Shown here one piece after another: positions 24,683 to 32,366 of a DNA stretch of 32,366 bases; position 1 is the first letter of the stretch; every line of letters starts with the position of its first letter. Origin of the DNA: Marinobacter bryozoorum (GTDB lineage: Bacteria > Pseudomonadota > Gammaproteobacteria > Pseudomonadales > Oleiphilaceae); contig NZ_JAKZAH010000012.1 in the NCBI RefSeq assembly GCF_023156245.1, forward strand, positions 1 to 32,366, given 5' to 3'. The translations under genes were made by a program, and so were the position numbers. A model generated the notes under the pieces. It did no database searches. It worked only from the letters and a program-made list of their open reading frames with translations, and was not told the origin of the DNA.

Positions 24683-25552
24683 ATGAGCAATTCGCCGTTT
24701 ATCTTCGAAGCCACCATCGACAACTTCCAGGAAAAGGTCATGGACGCGTCCGCCAACACCCCGATCCTGGTGGATGTGTGGGCAGAATGGTGCGCCCCCT
24801 GCAAACAGCTGATGCCGATCCTGGAAAAGCTGGTAGAGGAATATAACGGCGGCTTCCTGCTGGCGAAGGTTAATGCTGACGAGCAGGAACAGCTCACTGC
24901 CAGCCTGGGTGTGCGCAGCCTGCCCACCGTGATCCTGGTGAAGAACGGCCAGGCGGTAGATGGCTTCAACAGTGCCCTGCCGGAAGGCGAAGTGCGAAAA
25001 CTGCTTGAGCCCCACGTGGAAAAGGCAGAGGACCAGGAAACCCCCTACGAGCAGGCCCACCGCCTGTGGGAAGAGGGTGACCTGGATGGCGCACTGGCCA
25101 TCTTCGGCCAGCTCAACCAGCAGAACCCCGACGACCTCACAGTGCTGATCGACCTGGCCCAGATCAAGGCCGAGCAGGGCGACCTGGACACGGCGGAGCA
25201 GGTGCTGGAAAGCCTGCCCCCGGAAGAGAAACTGCAGCCCAAGGCGAAGCAGCTGGCGGCGCGCCTGAAGATCCTCCGGCAGGCTGGCGAACTGCCCCCC
25301 ATCAAGGACCTGGAAATGGCCCTGGAGCAGGACCCGAACGACCCGGACGCCCTGCACCAGCTCTCCATGCAATACGCCCTGAATGACCGCAACCCCGAAG
25401 CCATGGACCTGCTGATTCGCCTGATGCAGACCAATCCCGGCTACAAGGATGGGGTTGCAAAGACCTCACTGGTGGAGCTGTTCGAAAAGCTGGGTAATAA
25501 CAACCCGGACGTGCGCACCTATCGGCGCAAGCTGTACACCTTGATGCACTAA
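24683..25552 (+). CDS. cnoX: Chaperedoxin CnoX (YbbN; thioredoxin-TPR protein)
   Basis: A 289-residue cytosolic holdase that protects proteins from oxidation and passes them to GroEL and DnaK in E. coli. The N-terminal thioredoxin domain (about residues 1-110) has the motif AEWCAPCKQL; here both cysteines are present (CAPC), whereas E. coli CnoX has SQHC, so redox activity is possible. The C-terminal half is helical with TPR-like repeats (YEQAHRLWEEGDLDGALAIFGQL, LTVLIDLAQIKAEQGDLDTAEQVL, DALHQLSMQYALNDRNPEAMDLLI). It is divergent from lon with a probable shared heat-shock control region. A hairpin follows at 25557. Confidence 0.92.
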   Translation: MSNSPFIFEATIDNFQEKVMDASANTPILVDVWAEWCAPCKQLMPILEKLVEEYNGGFLLAKVNADEQEQLTASLGVRSLPTVILVKNGQAVDGFNSALPEGEVRKLLEPHVEKAEDQETPYEQAHRLWEEGDLDGALAIFGQLNQQNPDDLTVLIDLAQIKAEQGDLDTAEQVLESLPPEEKLQPKAKQLAARLKILRQAGELPPIKDLEMALEQDPNDPDALHQLSMQYALNDRNPEAMDLLIRLMQTNPGYKDGVAKTSLVELFEKLGNNNPDVRTYRRKLYTLMH

Positions 25553-25556
25553 GGAA

Positions 25557-25594
25557 TACGGCGCTGACCCGGTCAGCGCCGTATCACTGCTTTT
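25557..25594 (+). terminator. Terminator-like hairpin after cnoX
   Basis: TACGGCGCTGACC (25557-25569) and GGTCAGCGCCGTA (25571-25583) form a very GC-rich perfect stem directly after the cnoX stop codon. The T-tract is imperfect (TCACTGCTTTT), so termination may be partial. The stem could also serve convergent uvrA transcription. Confidence 0.65.
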
Positions 25595-25652
25595 CCAACG
25601 CAAGGAGGGTGGCCAGGAGCCTGCGGGGGCTCCTGCTGCTCAGCCCCCGGGG

Positions 25653-28472
<2,820 letters not shown>

Positions 28473-28551
28473 AGTACTCCTCTGGCGATATCGGTTTTGA
28501 CCGTAGAGTCGGGGCGGGCCGGCAGCCCGGATTTGTCCCGGGAAATACGCC

Positions 28552-28579
28552 AGTATAACGGCTTCGGGTTTGTCGCCAA
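28552..28579 (-). promoter_or_regulatory. Sigma-70 promoter of uvrA
   Basis: On the minus strand TTGGCG (28579-28574), a 16-base spacer and TATACT (28557-28552), 80 bases before the uvrA start. No LexA operator of the CTGT-N8-ACAG form was seen over or near it, so SOS control of uvrA, as in E. coli, is not evident here. Confidence 0.55.
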
Positions 28580-28614
28580 CCTCGGAGCAGATTATCTGGG
28601 GCCAAAGCCGGTGA

Positions 28615-29508
28615 TTACCACGTCAGGGTTTCCCGAGGGACGTCATCGGTATCCAGCAGGATGTCCGGCGGTAGCTCCTCCAGGGTGGTGGGGGTTTCAG
28701 ACGGATCGTCGGAAAGGTCCACAATGATTTCCACGCGCCGGTTCAGGGCCCGGTTTTCCGGTGTCGAGTTGGGTTGTCGGGGCCGGGTTGAGGCAAGGCC
28801 CATGACCCGGAAGCGGTCTTCATCCAGCGGGCCGGCCTCAATAAGTGCATTGGCTACCGCGGCGGCCCTGTCGGCAGACAGGTTCCAGTTTGATTCATAC
28901 CGGCCACTGCTGATAGGCACATCGTCGGTATGCCCCTCCACCGTCAGGTCGCCGGGGATATCGGTAAGCACCTGGCCCATCCGGTAGAGCAGGTCAACCA
29001 TGGCAAAGGTCAGTTCGGCGGAGCCGGAGGGGAAGGAGCCTCGCTCTTCAATTCGCATGATGATTTGTTTGCGGCCAGGGTAGGCGCGAATTTCCAGCTG
29101 GCCAGAATCGGTTTCCTGCTTTAGCGCCTGTTCCAGGCGCTGTGTGTATTCCGAAGTGACTTTGGCGGCATCGTCGGCCGCTGCCTCTGTGTTCGGCTCC
29201 CTTTCCACGTAGGGGGCCGTATCCGTGGTTGTTTGTCGTATCTCATCAAGGTCTGTGGGGTCGGGCCGGCCTGGTGAAAAATGCTGAAAAACCGGGCTTG
29301 TTCCTTGTGGTATCTCCAGGGCGGGAACTTCTCGCTGGACGCCAAAGGCTTTCGCCATCTCCTTGGCGATTTGCTTGAACCTGATGGCATCGATCTCTGC
29401 AAATGACAGCAACAACACAAAGAAGCACATCAGCAACGACATCAGGTCCGCAAAGGTCACCACCCAGGCTGGTGTGCCGGTGGACTCTTCTTCCGGCAGC
29501 TCGTCCAT
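28615..29508 (-). CDS. pomB: Sodium-type flagellar stator protein PomB (MotB family)
   Basis: A 297-residue stator subunit with one N-terminal membrane helix containing the ion-binding aspartate ([23 protein letters not shown], Asp near residue 22), a plug and linker region, and a C-terminal OmpA-like peptidoglycan-binding domain ([50 protein letters not shown]). The ATG at 29508 is used; the longer frame overlaps pomA and is not protein-like. It lies 4 bases after pomA. The sodium assignment rests mainly on the likeness of its partner to vibrio PomA. The C-terminal extension after the OmpA domain is acidic. Confidence 0.9.
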   Translation of the reverse strand: MDELPEEESTGTPAWVVTFADLMSLLMCFFVLLLSFAEIDAIRFKQIAKEMAKAFGVQREVPALEIPQGTSPVFQHFSPGRPDPTDLDEIRQTTTDTAPYVEREPNTEAAADDAAKVTSEYTQRLEQALKQETDSGQLEIRAYPGRKQIIMRIEERGSFPSGSAELTFAMVDLLYRMGQVLTDIPGDLTVEGHTDDVPISSGRYESNWNLSADRAAAVANALIEAGPLDEDRFRVMGLASTRPRQPNSTPENRALNRRVEIIVDLSDDPSETPTTLEELPPDILLDTDDVPRETLTW

Positions 29509-29512
29509 GACG

Positions 29513-30280
29513 TCAGGCCCCGCTCTCTGCAGCTGCTTCACGCTGCGCAGGCGGCAGGTAGCTGGACAGCAACTGTTCGATAACCCGGGGGTTCTGGCCT
29601 TGCTGGATGGCGACCAGTGCATCAGCGATCAGAGACTGCATCCGGGCTTCTTCGGTAAGCCGGAGTTCCAGCTTGTCGGCAATCGGGTTAGCTACCATGG
29701 TGGCAATCATGGCCCCGTATAGCGTGGTCAGCAGGGCCACGGCCATTGCCGGCCCGATGGTTTTGGGATCTTCCATATTGGAGAGCATCTGTACCAGCCC
29801 TACTATGGTGCCGATCATACCCATCGCGGGTGCAACGTCGCCAAATGCCCTGAACACCTTGGTGCCCCAGCGATTGCGGTCGATCGTCAGCAGTCGTTCC
29901 TTGGTCAGCAATTCCTTGATGACATCCGATTGCTGGCCATCTACCAGGTGCTGTATGCCCTGGGCAAGGTAGTCCGAGCTTGCTTCGCGGCCTTCCAGGT
30001 TCAGTACACCCTGCTTGCGGGCGACGTTGGCGATGTCTACCAGTTCTTCAATAAGCTCTTGCGTATCGGGCAACTTGAACGAGAAGGCGCGCCCCGCTGC
30101 CCTCAAGGCACCAAAGTACTGGCTGAAGCTGAACTTGGCCAACACCACTGCGAAGCTGCCAAGTACCACAATCAGTATTGACGGGATATTGAAGAATACC
30201 TCTGATGACGCCCCGAGAAGGATGGCGGTCCCGATAATCACCGCGCCGCCGACAAGGCCGATCAGAGTTGCCAGATCCAT
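29513..30280 (-). CDS. pomA: Sodium-type flagellar stator protein PomA (MotA family)
   Basis: A 255-residue inner-membrane protein with four hydrophobic helices: two near the N terminus (MDLATLIGLVGGAVIIGTAIL and FNIPSILIVVLGSFAVVLAKF) and two after the cytoplasmic loop (VFRAFGDVAPAMGMIGTIVGLVQML and IGPAMAVALLTTLYGAMIATM). The PomA-like phrases FSQYFGALRAAGRAFSFK and SNMEDPKTIGPAMAVALLTTLYGA match vibrio PomA much better than E. coli MotA. The ATG at 30280 has AGGAAG upstream; the ORF upstream adds eight residues of no likeness. It is first gene of pomAB and divergent from the MFS gene. Confidence 0.93.
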   Translation of the reverse strand: MDLATLIGLVGGAVIIGTAILLGASSEVFFNIPSILIVVLGSFAVVLAKFSFSQYFGALRAAGRAFSFKLPDTQELIEELVDIANVARKQGVLNLEGREASSDYLAQGIQHLVDGQQSDVIKELLTKERLLTIDRNRWGTKVFRAFGDVAPAMGMIGTIVGLVQMLSNMEDPKTIGPAMAVALLTTLYGAMIATMVANPIADKLELRLTEEARMQSLIADALVAIQQGQNPRVIEQLLSSYLPPAQREAAAESGA

Positions 30281-30479
30281 AGACAAACTTCCTGTAATGC
30301 ACAAAGTGAACGAATTGTAAGCAAACTGTCCGTGAGTATACAGTTAACCGACGTCATTTACGGCGGTCCGGCGGGAACCGATTACTTCGCGGGCCTCCGG
30401 GGCATCTTCCTTCCGGCGGTAATTTTATCGTTCTTATCTGTTAGACTTGCGGCCTTCGAAACCTGACCGTGATCTGACC

Positions 30480-31754
30480 ATGAATTACTCGGAACGCCGC
30501 GCCGTTGCCGCACTTGCCTCCGTCTACGCCATGCGCATGCTGGGCCTGTTCATGGTGCTGCCGGTTTTTGCCCTGCTGGGGCCGGAACTGACAGGCGCCA
30601 CGCCCGCATTGATTGGCCTCGCTATCGGTATTTACGGGCTCACCCAGGCCTGCCTGCAGGTGCCGTTTGGCGCCCTGTCGGACCGGCTGGGACGCAAACG
30701 GCTTATCTATATCGGGTTGGTGATCTTTGCGGCGGGCAGTCTGCTGGCGGCCGCATCGGACCACATCTATGGCGTGATTGCCGGCCGCGCCCTGCAGGGT
30801 GCAGGGGCCATTGCCAGTGTGCTGATGGCCCTGGTCAGTGACCTGACCCGTGCCGAGCAACGCACCAAGGCCATGGCCAGTATCGGCGTCACCATTGGTC
30901 TCTCGTTTTCCCTGTCACTGATTATCGGCCCGCTGCTGGGCCAGTGGGCCGGGCTGTCCGGCATATTCGGGCTGACAGCCATACTGGCGCTGGTGGCCAT
31001 GGTCATCGTCTGGAAGCTGGTGCCCAATCCTCCGGCCATGGTCACCGAGGGCGAGCATTTGCCTGCCCGCGCCATGCTGGGCCAGGTGCTGGCGGACCAG
31101 CGATTGCTGCGCCTGGATTTCGGCATCTTTGCGCTGCACCTGGCGCTGACCGCGCTGTTCATCCAGGTGCCGCTGTTGCTGTCGGAAAAGCTGGGGCTGC
31201 CCCAGGGGGATATGTGGTGGTTCTACCTGACGGTTATGGTGACCTCCTTCTTCGCCATGGTGCCCTTCATCATCATTGGTGAGAAAAAACGCCAGATGAA
31301 GGTCATCCTGAGTGCTGCCGTCGCCCTGCTGGCCGCTGCGACGGTGGCGCTGTGGCAGGCGTCTTCCTCGCTGACGGCGGCCTGGTTCGGATTGTTCTTC
31401 TTTTTTATGGCGTTCAACCTGCTGGAGGCCAGCCTGCCGTCGCTGATCAGTAAGGAGTCTCCGGCCGGGGCCAAGGGAACCGCCATGGGGGTTTACTCCA
31501 CCTCCCAGTTTTTCGGGGCCTTCCTGGGCGGCGCTGCCGGCGGTGCACTGGCCGGTTGGGGTGGCCCCGACGGGGTCTTCGGGCTGATGGTGCTGGTGCT
31601 GCTGGCCTGGTTTGTGGTGGCGGTCACCATGCCGGCACCCCGATATCGGGATAGAGACATAAACGTGGTAGAGTTTGATCAAGCAGGCGCTGACGACGGA
31701 GCGTCAGACATGAACAAAGACAGAGCAGGGGTGAAACATGGCACGAGGTGTTAA
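30480..31754 (+). CDS. MFS transporter (drug/proton antiporter-like)
   Basis: A 424-residue inner-membrane transporter with 12 predicted helices. The MFS motif A is visible as [14 protein letters not shown] after helix 2, and the start [22 protein letters not shown] resembles the YajR group. The extra C-terminal YAM domain of E. coli YajR is missing: the chain ends about 30 polar residues after helix 12. The substrate is unknown. The ATG at 30480 is chosen because the upstream frame has no hydrophobic or family likeness. Its last 17 bases overlap the start of ssb, so the two are probably coupled. In Pseudomonas, from memory, uvrA, this MFS gene and ssb are neighbours. Confidence 0.88.
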   Translation: MNYSERRAVAALASVYAMRMLGLFMVLPVFALLGPELTGATPALIGLAIGIYGLTQACLQVPFGALSDRLGRKRLIYIGLVIFAAGSLLAAASDHIYGVIAGRALQGAGAIASVLMALVSDLTRAEQRTKAMASIGVTIGLSFSLSLIIGPLLGQWAGLSGIFGLTAILALVAMVIVWKLVPNPPAMVTEGEHLPARAMLGQVLADQRLLRLDFGIFALHLALTALFIQVPLLLSEKLGLPQGDMWWFYLTVMVTSFFAMVPFIIIGEKKRQMKVILSAAVALLAAATVALWQASSSLTAAWFGLFFFFMAFNLLEASLPSLISKESPAGAKGTAMGVYSTSQFFGAFLGGAAGGALAGWGGPDGVFGLMVLVLLAWFVVAVTMPAPRYRDRDINVVEFDQAGADDGASDMNKDRAGVKHGTRC

Positions 31755-32289
31755 CAAGGTCATTCTGATCGGCAACCTGGGGCAGGATCCGGAAACCCGC
31801 TACACGCCGAATGGCAACGCGGTGGTCAACCTGAACCTGGCGACCGATGAAAGCTACAAGGACCGCCAGACCGGTCAGATGGTGCCAAAGACCGAATGGC
31901 ACCGCATTGTCATGTTCGGCAAGATCGCTGAAGTGGCAGGCCAGTACCTGCGCAAGGGTTCCAAGGTTTATATTGAAGGCAAGCTGCAGACCCGCAAATG
32001 GCAGGGTCAGGACGGCCAGGATCGCTACACTACGGAAGTGGTTGTGGACATCAATGGCCAGATGCAGATGCTGGACAGCCGCGGCGCTGGCGGTGGCATG
32101 GACCAGGGGGCTCCGCAGGGCAGGCCCCAGGCGCAGCAGCCCCAGCAAAACCCGCAAAACCAGCAGCCTCCCCAGGGCAATTATGGCCCCCAGGGTGGAC
32201 AACAAGGTGGCGGGTACAATCAGCCGGCTGGCGGCCAGGGCAAAATGCCGGAGCCGGTGGATGATTTCGATGACGACATTCCGTTCTGA
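31738..32289 (+). CDS. ssb: Single-stranded DNA-binding protein SSB
   Basis: Tetrameric SSB that coats single-stranded DNA in replication, recombination and repair. The 183-residue protein has the OB-fold start [24 protein letters not shown], conserved [30 protein letters not shown], a Gln/Gly/Pro-rich disordered linker (about 115-170) and the acidic C-terminal tip DFDDDIPF that binds partner proteins. AGGGG lies about 7 bases before the ATG, within the MFS coding region. No SOS box was found upstream. The 77 bases after the gene to the window end show no clear terminator. Confidence 0.98.
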   Translation: MARGVNKVILIGNLGQDPETRYTPNGNAVVNLNLATDESYKDRQTGQMVPKTEWHRIVMFGKIAEVAGQYLRKGSKVYIEGKLQTRKWQGQDGQDRYTTEVVVDINGQMQMLDSRGAGGGMDQGAPQGRPQAQQPQQNPQNQQPPQGNYGPQGGQQGGGYNQPAGGQGKMPEPVDDFDDDIPF

Positions 32290-32366
32290 GTGCGCCGTTT
32301 TGCTAAGTAAATCAAGCACTTACGGCATTCGTGCTACAAGTATAGGCTGTTGGTAGGCCTATTGCA

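Noticed and set aside
30326..30343. LexA operator before the MFS gene and ssb
   Set aside because: The CTGT and ACAG half-sites are 10 bases apart rather than 8.

Overview
The window is a GC-rich, densely coded stretch of gammaproteobacterial chromosome. The gene content and order point to a marine, motile relative of Marinobacter. This is inferred from protein likeness, sodium-type PomA/PomB stator genes and the flagellar proteins FlgP/FlgT, not from a marker gene. From memory, the order from tRNA-Phe through yggX, mutY, asmA, hisBHAF, yibQ, ctpA, envC, gpmI, a rhodanese gene and secB to trmL matches the backbone of the Pseudomonas aeruginosa chromosome, so most of the window is conserved housekeeping DNA rather than an island.

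Layout. 1-2120: a gene-free left edge, then a membrane diguanylate cyclase with its terminator. 2132-5907 (minus): tRNA-Phe with a strong promoter, and the yggX-mutY-asmA operon. 6100-9784 (plus): an SRPBCC protein, then hisB-hisH-hisA-hisF for the central steps of histidine synthesis, with a large palindromic element between hisH and hisA. 9785-10100: a gene-free, three-layer nested inverted repeat. 10101-15153 (minus): gpmI, envC, ctpA and yibQ; the last three are envelope or septal peptidoglycan genes. 15345-16318 (plus): an inactive-type rhodanese and secB, closed by a bidirectional terminator. 16390-19725 (minus): cca, acetyl-CoA acetyltransferase and trmL, with a 580-bp repeat-rich gap between cca and the thiolase gene. 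20028-21772 (plus): flgP-flgT. 22037-25552: lon and cnoX, divergent, sharing a palindrome that supplies a sigma-32-like -35 box to each side. 25653-30280 (minus): pomA-pomB and uvrA. 30480-32289 (plus): an MFS transporter overlapping ssb.

No phage, transposase, CRISPR array, toxin-antitoxin pair or secondary-metabolite cluster was seen. The most unusual material is non-coding. There is a family of structured palindromic elements (three clear copies at about 18.1, 18.4 and 21.9 kb, and a more distant one at 8.0 kb). Each has sequence-variable but self-complementary outer arms around a roughly 66-base core that carries two small hairpins, one of which shows a compensated base-pair change between copies. 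I do not recognise it as a named family.
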